A stretch of 64,000 nt of DNA from an uncultured Acidimicrobiales bacterium (GTDB lineage: Bacteria; Actinomycetota; Acidimicrobiia; Acidimicrobiales; Bin134): NCBI GenBank assembly GCA_951813555.1, contig OX638344.1:372001-436000 (forward strand). Reading direction: 5' to 3'. The translations under genes and the position numbers were made by a program. The notes below the pieces were generated by a model. It had not been told where the DNA came from and did not search any database. It saw only the letters and a program-made list of their open reading frames with translations. Every line of letters begins with the position of its first letter. Position 1 is the first letter of the stretch. Shown here piece by piece: positions 45,597-53,898 of this stretch.

Positions 45597-46363
45597 TGAA
45601 TCCTCCGGTGGCGCTGAGCGTGGCCGGGTCGGACGCGTCAGGAGGTGCCGGAATCGCCGCCGATCTGACCACGTTTTCCGCCCTCGGGGTTCATGGGACG
45701 GCCGCGATCACTGCGGTAACCGCTCAAAATACCGTGGGTGTGCAGGGAGTACACCCCGTCCCCGCGGAATTCGTAGCCCAGCAGCTCGATTCGGTGCTCG
45801 ACGACATCGCAGTGGCTGCGGTTAAGACTGGGATGCTGGCCAACCGGGACATCATCGCTGTGGTGGGCGATTACGCGGCGGGCGGGCGGCTGCCCAACCT
45901 GGTGGTCGACCCGGTGATGGTGTCGTCCACCGGCGCCCGGTTGCTCGATACCGGCGCCGAGGCCCTCTACCTAGAGCTGCTCACGCACGCCACCGTGGCT
46001 ACCCCCAATGCCCGTGAGGCCATGGTGCTCCAGGAAGTGGCCGGACTGGAGGCAGCCGACGAGTTGGGGCGGCTTTGCCCCGGCTGGCTGGTGGTAACTG
46101 GAGAAGTCACCGCCACCGAGTGGATACACCATGACGGTCAGTGGAGTGAGCTTCCCGGCGAAATGATCGATACCGCCAACGACCACGGCACGGGCTGCAC
46201 CTTTTCGGCCGTGGTGGCCGCGGCGTTGGCGGCGGGAAAGGAGCCCTTGGATGCGATCGTGGGCGCCAAGGATTTTGTCCGCGACTGCATCGCGCGTTCG
46301 GCTGAATGGGATCTGGGCGCTGGCCGTGGGCCGGTGGCGCACCTTATGGTGCCAGAGCTATGA
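45596..46363 (+). CDS. thiD: Hydroxymethylpyrimidine (phosphate) kinase
   Basis: A 255-residue ribokinase-fold enzyme that phosphorylates HMP and HMP phosphate to the pyrophosphate used by ThiE. Motifs: ALSVAGSDASGGAGIAADL at the N-terminus, VKTGMLAN, VVDPVMVSSTGARLL (substrate Cys/Met region) and the anion hole/catalytic base DTANDHGTGCTFSAVV near the C-terminus. The GxGC motif appears as HGTGCTF with the catalytic Cys. I start at 45596, where the ATG overlaps the tenI stop by one base. It ends the thiamine operon and overlaps the convergent O-methyltransferase gene by 20 bases. Confidence 0.95.
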   Translation: MNPPVALSVAGSDASGGAGIAADLTTFSALGVHGTAAITAVTAQNTVGVQGVHPVPAEFVAQQLDSVLDDIAVAAVKTGMLANRDIIAVVGDYAAGGRLPNLVVDPVMVSSTGARLLDTGAEALYLELLTHATVATPNAREAMVLQEVAGLEAADELGRLCPGWLVVTGEVTATEWIHHDGQWSELPGEMIDTANDHGTGCTFSAVVAAALAAGKEPLDAIVGAKDFVRDCIARSAEWDLGAGRGPVAHLMVPEL

Positions 46364-47012
46364 GCGTGAGGCCGTCGGCGATGGGGAGCATTACCTGGGT
46401 TGTGCGGGGGTCGGCCACCACATGGGCGTTGAATTGCCGAATGTTGGCCGTGCCAGGGTTCTCGTCGAGGTCGGCGTCGGGATCGGCCACTCGACCGCCC
46501 CAAAGCACGTTGTCCACCAGGATGATCCCCCGAGGGCTTAGCCGGCGAAGCATCTGCTCGTAGTAGACGGGGTAGGAGCCTTTGTCGGCGTCGATGAAGG
46601 CCAGATCGATGGGCGGATCATCGGGCAGCGCGGCCAGGGTCTCGGCCGCGGGGGCGATCACCACGTCGATCTGGTCGGCCACCCCAGCCCGCTGCCAATA
46701 GGAGCGGCCCACGCTCACCCACTCATCGCTGACATCGCAACACAACAGCCGCCCGCCCGGAGCCAGCCCTCGGGCAATGGACAGGGCCGAGAAGCCGGTG
46801 AACGTGCCCACCTCCACTGCGAATCGCACGTCGAGCAGACGGGTGAGCAGGGTCATGAAGGCGGCCTGCTCGGGGGCGACCTGCATGCGCGAGATGCCGC
46901 CCAACTCGGCGGTGACGTCGATCAGCTCTTGGGCTATGGGGTCGATACCGGCGCCGTGGGCCACCAGGTACTCCTGCACGTTGGCGCTGAGGCCGATGCC
47001 TTTGGGGGTCAT
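46344..47012 (-). CDS. Class I SAM-dependent O-methyltransferase
   Basis: A 222-residue methyltransferase of the caffeoyl-CoA/catechol type (Methyltransf_3). The SAM-binding motif VEVGTFTGFSALSIARGL is at about residues 66-83, LCCDVSDEW follows, and FIDADKGSYPVYYE gives the metal-binding Asp. DNVLWGGRVAD is highly conserved and NAHVVADPR carries the last metal site. It would methylate a small phenolic or similar hydroxyl compound using Mg2+. It is the third gene of helD-PPOX-methyltransferase, two bases after the PPOX stop. The substrate is not known. Confidence 0.92.
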   Translation of the reverse strand: MTPKGIGLSANVQEYLVAHGAGIDPIAQELIDVTAELGGISRMQVAPEQAAFMTLLTRLLDVRFAVEVGTFTGFSALSIARGLAPGGRLLCCDVSDEWVSVGRSYWQRAGVADQIDVVIAPAAETLAALPDDPPIDLAFIDADKGSYPVYYEQMLRRLSPRGIILVDNVLWGGRVADPDADLDENPGTANIRQFNAHVVADPRTTQVMLPIADGLTLIALAP

Positions 47013-47014
47013 GG

Positions 47015-47413
47015 CTAGGCCCGTCCCAACACAGAGTCCACGGCAATGAGAATGGCCCGGCGATCAGCACCCCGGTCTTTGGCCGGGCTGTAGCGCTGGC
47101 CGTAGCGGGCCACGGCGTCAGCGCACTCCGCAGGATCGGTAGTGACGGTGGCGTGACCCTCAAGGGTCACCCATCGGCCGCCATCCACCTGGCACAGCGC
47201 GGCCCGCCCTCCTTGTGCCGCCTCCAGCAGGCGCACCTTCTTGGCCCCCGACCAGGTGATAATCCGGGCGGTGGCGGTGTCGGGATCCCAGGTGAACCCC
47301 ACCGGGGTCACATGGGGGGTGCCGTCGGGGCGCAGGATGGTGAGTGAGGCCAAGTGGCGGTCCCGGAGGAAGCCAGCCATCTCCTTGCTGAGGTTTCGGG
47401 GGTCAAGGGCCAT
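47015..47413 (-). CDS. PPOX-class flavin/F420-dependent oxidoreductase
   Basis: A 132-residue split-beta-barrel protein of the pyridoxamine-phosphate-oxidase-like family. The pattern HLASLTILRPDGTPHVTPVGFTWD (about residues 20-43) and later ITWSGAKKVRLLEAAQGG, ALCQVDGGRWVTLEG is that of actinobacterial members that use F420, a deazaflavin cofactor. No catalytic assignment is possible from sequence. It starts four bases after the helD stop and ends two bases before the methyltransferase start, so the three are an operon. The family supports an actinobacterial origin. Confidence 0.88.
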   Translation of the reverse strand: MALDPRNLSKEMAGFLRDRHLASLTILRPDGTPHVTPVGFTWDPDTATARIITWSGAKKVRLLEAAQGGRAALCQVDGGRWVTLEGHATVTTDPAECADAVARYGQRYSPAKDRGADRRAILIAVDSVLGRA

Positions 47414-47417
47414 CGTC

Positions 47418-49544
47418 TCATTCCTCCTTGGGGAGCAGGGGCTCGGGTAACGGGCGGGAGTGCGCCACTACTAATCGCTGAGTGGCCCGAGTCATGGCCA
47501 CATAAAGGGCTCGCATCCCTTGAGGGAGCTTCTCGCAGATGTCAGCGGGCTCCACAACGATCGCCGTGTCCACCTCCAGGCCCTTGACCAGCTCCACCGG
47601 GACGATCGTGACCCGAGACTCCAAACCCCGCTCGTAGACCAGCCCATAGTCGACTTCAGCGTCGCCCAGCGCTTCAGAGATGGCATCGGAATGCCCAGAG
47701 TGGCAGATCACCGCCAGGTTTCCGTTAGCCAATGCACCCAGCTCGGCCTTCACCTCGTCGACGACGGCTGCCACCAGACCGCTGGGACTGGTTTCTTGGC
47801 CCTGGCCATTGCCCGAAGGCGTCGCTCGATGGCCGATGGCGGGCACAAATCGAGGGGGCCGACCCTCGGTGCGAATCGACCGGGGGGGAATCAGACCGGG
47901 AATGGCGGCATCAAGCACCTGGGCAGCCACCCTCACAATTGGCTCGGGCAGGCGATAGCCAATGGTCAGCTCGGCGAAGCGGGGGTCGTTGCTTCCGGGC
48001 AGATGCTCGACCACGCTGTCCCAGGAGTCGTGCCCCCACGCTGAGGTGGCCTGCGCGATGTCGCCCACAACCGTCATCGACCCGTTGAGAGAGCGGCGGC
48101 TGATCATCCTGAGCTGCATGGGCGACAGGTCTTGGGCCTCGTCCACCACGATGTGGCCGTAGGTGCGGACCGAGTCGGCCTGTTTGTGGCCGGGACGGGG
48201 GCCGAGCAGGGCCAAGGATTCATCCAGCAGGGGTGCGTCGTCGGCCGTCCACACCACTTCAGAGGCGTGGGCGGACCTCGGTCGGTAGAGCAGGTCGGTT
48301 TCATCGGGGGTGAGCACCGATCCGGCCGCGGAGCGGAGCAGCGCCAGCGAGCCGAACAGATCGTGGAGGAAGTGGGCCGGGGATAGCACCGGCCACATCC
48401 ACTCCAGTGCCTCCCGCAACTCGGTGCTGCCGCGAAGCTGCTCGCGCACCGTCTCAACGTCGGGACCAGGGGTGTCGCTCCGGGGACCGCTGTCGGCCAA
48501 GTGCTGGTACACCTGTTCCTCGACGAATTTACGGGCCCGATTGTGGGTACGGAACCGCTTGCGGGCCTGGTTGACGATTCGGGCGCTCTGGTCCACAGTG
48601 AGCCGGAGCCGCCGAAGGCCCAAGCCCACCACCAGATCGGAACGCAGCGGGCGCTGCCGGTCTCGGCGGGCCCGGCGTAAGACCGAGTTCATGCGCAGGT
48701 CACCCTTGATGCGGGATACCCGGGGGTTGTCGAGCCCCTTGATCCGGATGCCGGGCAGCAGGTCGGCCAGCATCGACACCTCCACGCCGGCCTCGCCCAG
48801 CGAAGGCAGCACCTGCTCGATGTAGGTGAGGAACAAGCGGTTGGGGCCGAGCACCAGCATTCCCTGGCCTTCAAGGGGGAAGCGGTGGGTATAGAGCAGG
48901 TAGGCAGCCCGGTGGAGGGCGGCCACCGTTTTGCCCGTGCCTGGGCCGCCCTGCACCACCAGCACGCCGGGCAGCGGGGATCGGATGATGGCGTCCTGCT
49001 CGATCTGAATGGTGGCCGCCGCGTCGGCCAACCGACCGGTGCGCCCGGCCTCCAACCCGGCTCGCAACGCGGCCTCGCCTACCAGGGGCAGGCGGCCGCG
49101 ACCGTTGTTCTCGCCGAAGTACTCGTCCTCTACCCCCAACAGTTCCCGGCCCCGGGTGACGAAGTGACGGCGGCGGGACAGGCCCATGGGGTCGCCGCCG
49201 GTGGCCCGATAGAAGGCCTCGGCCGCCGGGGCCCGCCAGTCGATGGTCACCGGTTCCTGATCGTCGTCCCACACCGCCACCCGGCCCACGTAGAGTTGGT
49301 CGCCGCCCTGTTCCTCGGCCCAGTCGAGGCGTCCGAACACCAGCGAGGAGTTGCCGATATCGAGTGCGCTGAGGCGGTTGCTGATGGAGTCCCAGATGAT
49401 CTCCCGCTCGTAGCGGGCCTGGTGGGTGCCGCCAGCGCCCACCTCCACCATGTCCTTCAACGACAGCGCTCGCTCTCGAGCCGATTCGAGGGCTTGGTGG
49501 GCCTGATCGATGTATGTCTGCTCCGCGGTGTGATCGGGATGAAT
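47418..49544 (-). CDS. HelD/HelR-type SF1 helicase-like RNA polymerase recycling factor
   Basis: A UvrD-like ATPase of the HelD family, which binds RNA polymerase and releases it from stalled or drug-blocked complexes. Walker A VVQGGPGTGKTVAALHRAAY is near residue 200, Walker B VVDEAQDLSPMQ and a GYRLPEPI motif IV/V stretch follow, and VAMTRATQRLVV closes the ATPase. The N-terminal coiled arm AEQTYIDQAHQALESARERA is encoded upstream of every ATG, GTG or TTG in frame. I extend it to an ATT at 49544, which has GGAG six bases before it. Starting at TTG 49460 or ATG 49451 would remove this arm. Actinobacterial HelR gives rifampicin tolerance. Confidence 0.82.
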   Translation of the reverse strand: MHPDHTAEQTYIDQAHQALESARERALSLKDMVEVGAGGTHQARYEREIIWDSISNRLSALDIGNSSLVFGRLDWAEEQGGDQLYVGRVAVWDDDQEPVTIDWRAPAAEAFYRATGGDPMGLSRRRHFVTRGRELLGVEDEYFGENNGRGRLPLVGEAALRAGLEAGRTGRLADAAATIQIEQDAIIRSPLPGVLVVQGGPGTGKTVAALHRAAYLLYTHRFPLEGQGMLVLGPNRLFLTYIEQVLPSLGEAGVEVSMLADLLPGIRIKGLDNPRVSRIKGDLRMNSVLRRARRDRQRPLRSDLVVGLGLRRLRLTVDQSARIVNQARKRFRTHNRARKFVEEQVYQHLADSGPRSDTPGPDVETVREQLRGSTELREALEWMWPVLSPAHFLHDLFGSLALLRSAAGSVLTPDETDLLYRPRSAHASEVVWTADDAPLLDESLALLGPRPGHKQADSVRTYGHIVVDEAQDLSPMQLRMISRRSLNGSMTVVGDIAQATSAWGHDSWDSVVEHLPGSNDPRFAELTIGYRLPEPIVRVAAQVLDAAIPGLIPPRSIRTEGRPPRFVPAIGHRATPSGNGQGQETSPSGLVAAVVDEVKAELGALANGNLAVICHSGHSDAISEALGDAEVDYGLVYERGLESRVTIVPVELVKGLEVDTAIVVEPADICEKLPQGMRALYVAMTRATQRLVVAHSRPLPEPLLPKEE

Positions 49545-49607
49545 CGGAGACTCCTCAGACTCAGTTCTAAATCAGCGAACGTTCAAGTTTAGTACGTCTT
49601 TGAAGAA

Positions 49608-49868
49608 TTAAGAAGTGACGGGCTCGCCGATCTCTTTGAGGGCGTCGCCTATGGCGGCTCGCAGGCGGCGGGCGAGATGTGGGGGCAGGTGGGCTACTAG
49701 GCCGTAACCGGCGTGGCCCACCTCCTCGGTGGTGAGCACCACCCGGGGAGTGGCATCTTCGTAGTCGTCGGAAATGGCCACCGCCCACGAGACCGGAGAG
49801 AACTCGTCGTCGTCTCCGGGGGGGAGATCGGCTGGGTCGAAGGGGTAGTCGTCGATGGACCGTCGCAC
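49608..49868 (-). CDS. Small acidic protein of unknown function
   Basis: An 86-residue protein not recognised. It is acidic in the first half (DDYPFDPADLPPGDDDEF) and has a short conserved-looking core, VSWAVAISDDYEDATPRVVLTTEEVGHAG, followed by an amphipathic helix with LPPHLARRLRAAIGDALKEIG. No membrane segment or Cys is present. The GTG start has TACCAT seven bases upstream, so it seems to be made from a leaderless transcript. It lies between helD and hemE and diverges from hemE. A palindrome (49902-49916) sits between the two promoters. Confidence 0.6.
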   Translation of the reverse strand: MRRSIDDYPFDPADLPPGDDDEFSPVSWAVAISDDYEDATPRVVLTTEEVGHAGYGLVAHLPPHLARRLRAAIGDALKEIGEPVTS

Positions 49869-49875
49869 TCTGTCG

Positions 49876-49881
49876 ATGGTA
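49876..49881 (-). promoter_or_regulatory. -10 box, leaderless small-protein gene
   Basis: On the minus strand TACCAT ends seven bases before the GTG at 49868. No ribosome site is present, so the GTG is probably at or near the transcript's 5' end. Confidence 0.5.
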
Positions 49882-49901
49882 CTGGGGCGATGGCATCGGG
49901 A

Positions 49902-49916
49902 GGCTCGACTCGAGCC
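49902..49916. promoter_or_regulatory. Palindrome in hemE divergent region
   Basis: GGCTCGA-C-TCGAGCC is a perfect seven-base inverted repeat around one base. It lies between the -10 boxes of the 86-residue gene and hemE, so it could be an operator for either. No second copy was seen in the window. Confidence 0.3.
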
Positions 49917-49972
49917 ACTAGCGGTCTTGGCGGAGACTCGGCTGCAATGGCAATGGCCGCCTCCTACATCTG

Positions 49973-49978
49973 TACGGT
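49973..49978 (+). promoter_or_regulatory. -10 box, leaderless hemE start
   Basis: TACGGT ends six bases before the GTG at 49985, favouring it over the TTG at 49979. No ribosome site is present. Confidence 0.55.
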
Positions 49979-49984
49979 TTGGGC

Positions 49985-51037
49985 GTGTCTGACGGCGCGG
50001 CCATCACCAACAATGCTTTCTTGCGGGCGTGTCGGGGCCTGCCCGTCGAGCGGGTTCCGGTGTGGTTCATGCGCCAGGCCGGGCGGTCGCTGCCCGAATA
50101 TCGGGCCATCCGGGGGGAGGGCTCGATGCTGGAGACCATCGCCCGCCCGGAGGTGGCCACCGAGATCACCCTTCAACCGGTGCGCCGCTACGGGGTGGAC
50201 GCGGCCATCTTGTACTCCGACATCGTGGTTCCCACCCACGCCATCGGTTTCGGGGTAGACATCATGCCCGGAGTGGGGCCGGTGGTGGAGCAGCCGTTCA
50301 AGGAAGCCCGCGACCTGGACCGGCTGCGCCCGCTCGACCCGGAGGCCGACACCGGCTACGTGCTGGAGACGGTCCGCAACCTGGTGGGCGAGCTGGACGT
50401 ACCGCTGATCGCCTTCGCCGGGGCACCGTTCACCATGGCTTCGTATCTAGTAGAGGGAGGGCCGTCTCGCACCCACGCCCTCACCAAGCGCTTGATGCAC
50501 AGCGAACCCGGTCTATGGGCCGCCCTGCTGGATCGCCTGGCCGACCTGGCCATTGCCTCCATCGGCTCGCAGCTCGACGCCGGGGCCTCTGCCTTTCAGT
50601 TGTTCGACTCTTGGGCGGGGGCGCTGGCCCCCGATGAATACCGGCAGTTTGTGATGCCCGCTAGCCAGCGGGTTTTCGCTGAATTGGGTAACCATGCCTC
50701 GGCGGCACCAGGCATCCACTTCGGGGTGGGCACCGGCGAGCTGCTGGAGTTGTTGGCCAAGGCGGGGGCCGACGTGGTGGGGGTGGACTGGCGGGTGCAC
50801 CTGGACGACGCCCGGGAGCGGCTGGGGCCCGACGTGGCCGTACAGGGCAACCTGGATCCGGCCGCCGTGCTGGGCCCGTGGCCGGTGGTGGCTGAGCGAG
50901 CGGTGGAGGTCTTGGATCGCAACGCCGGACAGCCGGGCCATGTGTTCAATCTGGGCCACGGCGTGCTGCCCGAGACCGACCCCGAGACGCTGGAGCGGGT
51001 GGTGGAGTTGGTACACGGATACAAGGTCGCTCCGTGA
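49985..51037 (+). CDS. hemE: Uroporphyrinogen decarboxylase
   Basis: A 350-residue enzyme that removes four carboxyl groups from uroporphyrinogen III to give coproporphyrinogen III. The N-terminal signature VPVWFMRQAGRSLPEYR (about residues 22-38) carries the essential Arg and Asp regions. AILYSDIVVPTHAIG contains the catalytic Asp, and AGAPFTMASYLVEGG and the C-terminal FNLGHGVLPETDPE are typical. The TACGGT box six bases upstream supports the GTG start. It overlaps hemY by four bases (GTGA), forming a haem synthesis operon with lnt behind it. Confidence 0.97.
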   Translation: MSDGAAITNNAFLRACRGLPVERVPVWFMRQAGRSLPEYRAIRGEGSMLETIARPEVATEITLQPVRRYGVDAAILYSDIVVPTHAIGFGVDIMPGVGPVVEQPFKEARDLDRLRPLDPEADTGYVLETVRNLVGELDVPLIAFAGAPFTMASYLVEGGPSRTHALTKRLMHSEPGLWAALLDRLADLAIASIGSQLDAGASAFQLFDSWAGALAPDEYRQFVMPASQRVFAELGNHASAAPGIHFGVGTGELLELLAKAGADVVGVDWRVHLDDARERLGPDVAVQGNLDPAAVLGPWPVVAERAVEVLDRNAGQPGHVFNLGHGVLPETDPETLERVVELVHGYKVAP

Positions 51038-52368
51038 GAATTGCGGTGGTCGGCGCCGGCATCACCGGGTTGGCCGCGGGATATGAGGCCGCCAAGGCCG
51101 GGGCCGAGGTTGTGGTTTACGAATCAGCCGGTCGGGCCGGAGGGCGGATCCTCACTTCTGAGTTGGCCGGTCAACTGGTGGATGAGGGGCCGGATGCGTT
51201 CTTGGCCCGGGTGCCGTGGGCGGTGGAGTTATGCCAGGTGCTGGGACTGGGTGGCGAATTGGTGTCGCCCGCCCAGCGATCCGCGTTTGTGTACTCCCGG
51301 AGTGGTCTGCGGGCGCTGCCCCAGCCCAACGTGCTGGGAGTGCCGCTGGACTTCGACGCCTTGGCCGCTTCGGGGATCGTTTCATCGGACGGCGTAGACC
51401 GGGCCCGCCGGGAGCCCGAATTGGCCGGGTCGCCGTTGGCCGGCGACGAGTCGGTGGGCGCGCTGGTACGGCGACGGCTGGGCGACGAGGTGGCCGACCG
51501 GCTGGTGGACCCGCTCGTTGGAGGGATCAACGCCTCTTCAATCGACGATCTGAGCGTGCGGGCAGCCGTGCCCCAGCTAGCCGAAGCCGCCTCCCGCGGG
51601 CCAAGCTTGGTTCGAGAGCTAGGTCGGCTAGCCGCCTCTTCAACGGCCGACCCCAGCGCGCCGGTGTTCTACACCCTGCCCGACGGCCTGGGGCGACTGG
51701 CAGACGAGCTAGCCAACCGGCTGGGCGACCATCTGCAACTGTCGTCCCCGGTAGTCGATTTGGAAGATCTGGATGCCGACCGGGTGATAGTGACCCTCCC
51801 TGCGCCCGCAGCCGGCGCTCTGGTTGCCCCGGTGTCAGCAGCCGCCGCCGGTCTACTGCACAGCATCGACTACGCCTCGGTGGTGCTGGTGTCGCTGGCC
51901 TTTGACGCAGTCGATATCAGCCACCCCATGGACGGCTCGGGCTATCTGGTGCCCACAGTGGAAGGCCGCACCATCACCGCCTGTTCTTGGGCGTCGAGCA
52001 AGTGGGCCCACATAGGAACAGACGAGACGGTGATATTGCGGGTATCGGCAGGCCGGTATCGCGACAATCGGGCGCTGCTGATGGACGACGCTGCCCTATT
52101 GAGCGCAGTGCGAGCCGACTTGGCGGCGATGATGGGCTTGGACGCGGAGCCACAGGAAGTGCGCATCAGCCGGTGGGAGCAGTCGCTACCCCAGTTCCGC
52201 CCCGGCCATCTGGAGTTGGTGGCCGACATCGAGCGAGCGCTGGCTCTTGATGCTCCGTGGTTGCAGGTGACCGGGTCGTGGGCTCGGGGCTTGGGGCTTC
52301 CGGCCTGCATCCACCAGGGCCAACACGCGGCCCGGGCCAGCCTGGCCGAGGGCGCAATCGCCCAATGA
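51034..52368 (+). CDS. hemY: Protoporphyrinogen/coproporphyrinogen oxidase, HemY type
   Basis: A 444-residue FAD enzyme that oxidises a porphyrinogen with oxygen in haem synthesis. In actinobacteria this family usually oxidises coproporphyrinogen III (CgoX). The FAD motif AVVGAGITGLAAGYEAAKAGAEVVVYESAGRAGGR is split here: VGAGITGLAAGYEA (residues 6-19), then VYESAGRAGGRI. DEGPDAFL, LVDPLVGGIN, TLPDGLGRL and the C-terminal ALDAPWLQVTGSWARGLGLPACIHQG complete the family pattern. It begins at a GTG overlapping hemE and its own stop overlaps lnt (ATGA). Coproporphyrin- versus protoporphyrin-specific function cannot be fixed from the sequence. Confidence 0.93.
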   Translation: MRIAVVGAGITGLAAGYEAAKAGAEVVVYESAGRAGGRILTSELAGQLVDEGPDAFLARVPWAVELCQVLGLGGELVSPAQRSAFVYSRSGLRALPQPNVLGVPLDFDALAASGIVSSDGVDRARREPELAGSPLAGDESVGALVRRRLGDEVADRLVDPLVGGINASSIDDLSVRAAVPQLAEAASRGPSLVRELGRLAASSTADPSAPVFYTLPDGLGRLADELANRLGDHLQLSSPVVDLEDLDADRVIVTLPAPAAGALVAPVSAAAAGLLHSIDYASVVLVSLAFDAVDISHPMDGSGYLVPTVEGRTITACSWASSKWAHIGTDETVILRVSAGRYRDNRALLMDDAALLSAVRADLAAMMGLDAEPQEVRISRWEQSLPQFRPGHLELVADIERALALDAPWLQVTGSWARGLGLPACIHQGQHAARASLAEGAIAQ

Positions 52369-53849
52369 GCAGCCCACGACTCGCCGTATGGTCCCGCAAG
52401 AGCGGTTGGACCGCGGCGGGCACCTTGGCAGCGGGCGGGCTGGTGGCGCTGTCAATGCCTCCGTGGGGATGGTGGCCGCTGGCCCTGGTCGGCCTGCTGG
52501 CTTTCGAACGTCTCATCGCCGACCAGCCGATCGGGGCACGAGCATGGCGGGGGTTCGGGTTCGGGGCGGGCTGGCTGTTCCCGGCCACGTTCTGGATGGT
52601 GGATTTCACCCTGCCCGGCTATCTGGCCGTCTGCGTAGTGTTTTCCGTGCTGTACGGCCTGGCCGGTGCGGCCTGCCCACCAGGGCTCAGCCGGTGGTTG
52701 GCATTGCCCGGTCTGTTCGTGCTGGCTGGAGCCATCCGCTGGCGGTGGCCGTTCGGCGGAGTGCCGCTGGCCACCCTGCCCATGAGCCAGGTTGACACCC
52801 CATGGGCCACCACCGTGCGGGTGTTGGGGCCGTTGCTCCTGGTAGGGGTGACCGTGGCCATTGCCATGGTTCTGGCCGCGGCACTTGAGCGCCGGTGGCA
52901 GGGCGCGCTGATTTTGGTGGTAATGGTGCTGGGGTTCTGGGGCTGGGCCGCGCTGGCTCCCCGGGGGTCCGCCTTGGGCACCATCGACGTGGCCGTGGTG
53001 CAGGGGGGCGGGCCACAGCGCACCCGGGCGGCCAATACCGAACCGGGGGTGGTGTTCGAGCGACACCTAGAGGCCAGTCAACTGATTCAGCTACCGGTAG
53101 ACCTGGTGGTGTGGCCCGAGGACGTGGTGGACGTTCATGGTCTGTTTGCCAATAGCGAGGAAGGTCTCCGGCTGGCTGAGCTGGCCCAAGAGCTCAACGC
53201 CACGCTGGTGGCCGGGGTGGTCGAAGATGTATCGGCCACCGAAGCGGCCAACTTCGCGGCGGTGTTCGCCCCCGACGGAACCATGCTGGGCCGCTACGAC
53301 AAGGTCCGCCTCGTGCCCTTCGGTGAGTACGTGCCCCTGCGGTCGCTCATCGAGCCGCTGGCCCCCGACTACCTGCCGGCCCGAGACATGCGCCGGGGCG
53401 ACACTCCCGCGGCGCTGGACACCCCGGCGGGTCGCCTCGGCGTGTCCATAAGCTGGGAGATCTTCTTCGAAGACCGGGCCCGAGATGCCATCGGCAACGG
53501 CGGCGAGGTGCTGTTGAACCCCACCAACGGAGCCAGTTACTGGCTCACCATCGTGCAGACCCAGCAAATCGCCAGCTCCCGTCTGCGAGCCCTGGAGACC
53601 GGCCGCTGGGTGGCCCAGGCCGCCCCCACCGGTTTCAGCGCCTTCGTCGACCCCGACGGCAACGTCTACCAGCGCACCGGAGTCTCCGAGCGCAAGGTCA
53701 TCCAAGCCCCCATCGAACTCCGCTCCGGCCAAACCCTCGCCACCCGCGCCGGCCCCTGGCCCATGCTCGCCCTCGCCCTAGCCGCCCTACTAGCCGCCTG
53801 GACAGCCCACCAGCGCAACACCACCCCTCCCCGCCGCAACGCCCGCTGA
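52365..53849 (+). CDS. lnt: Apolipoprotein N-acyltransferase-like protein, Ser in place of catalytic Cys
   Basis: A 494-residue protein with about six to eight N-terminal membrane segments (residues 15-195) and a nitrilase-type domain (about 205-455). This is the Lnt layout, which adds the third acyl chain to lipoproteins. The triad Glu is in VVWPED (Glu252) and the Lys in RYDKVRLVPFGEYVP (Lys313). Where relatives have ICYE, this one has SISWEIFFED, so Ser363 replaces the catalytic Cys. Activity is therefore uncertain. One further membrane helix ends the protein (MLALALAALLAAW). The ATG overlaps hemY (ATGA). Lipoproteins in this window would be its natural substrates. Confidence 0.85.
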   Translation: MSSPRLAVWSRKSGWTAAGTLAAGGLVALSMPPWGWWPLALVGLLAFERLIADQPIGARAWRGFGFGAGWLFPATFWMVDFTLPGYLAVCVVFSVLYGLAGAACPPGLSRWLALPGLFVLAGAIRWRWPFGGVPLATLPMSQVDTPWATTVRVLGPLLLVGVTVAIAMVLAAALERRWQGALILVVMVLGFWGWAALAPRGSALGTIDVAVVQGGGPQRTRAANTEPGVVFERHLEASQLIQLPVDLVVWPEDVVDVHGLFANSEEGLRLAELAQELNATLVAGVVEDVSATEAANFAAVFAPDGTMLGRYDKVRLVPFGEYVPLRSLIEPLAPDYLPARDMRRGDTPAALDTPAGRLGVSISWEIFFEDRARDAIGNGGEVLLNPTNGASYWLTIVQTQQIASSRLRALETGRWVAQAAPTGFSAFVDPDGNVYQRTGVSERKVIQAPIELRSGQTLATRAGPWPMLALALAALLAAWTAHQRNTTPPRRNAR

Positions 53850-53866
53850 TCAGACTTCCAGAAAGA

Positions 53867-53892
53867 CACTCTACCACATATGTGGTAGAGTG
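53867..53892. promoter_or_regulatory. Perfect 26-bp palindrome, toxin-antitoxin operator
   Basis: CACTCTACCACAT is followed directly by its exact reverse complement, giving 26 bases with no mismatch or spacer. It overlaps the -10 box TAGAGT (53886-53891) of the HigBA-like operon. The antitoxin is a Cro/cI-type DNA-binding protein, so it is the expected binder and the locus should repress itself. Confidence 0.85.
53886..53891 (+). promoter_or_regulatory. -10 box, leaderless toxin start
   Basis: TAGAGT ends seven bases before the GTG at 53899, which therefore is a better start than the GTG at 53890. The box lies inside the right arm of the 26-bp palindrome, which explains how repressor binding could shut off transcription. 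Confidence 0.6.
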
Positions 53893-53898
53893 CATGTT

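Noticed and set aside
49580-49600. GAACGTTC upstream of helD as a LexA/SOS box
   Set aside because: The spacer of the actinobacterial SOS consensus is absent; the eight-base palindrome alone is not enough.
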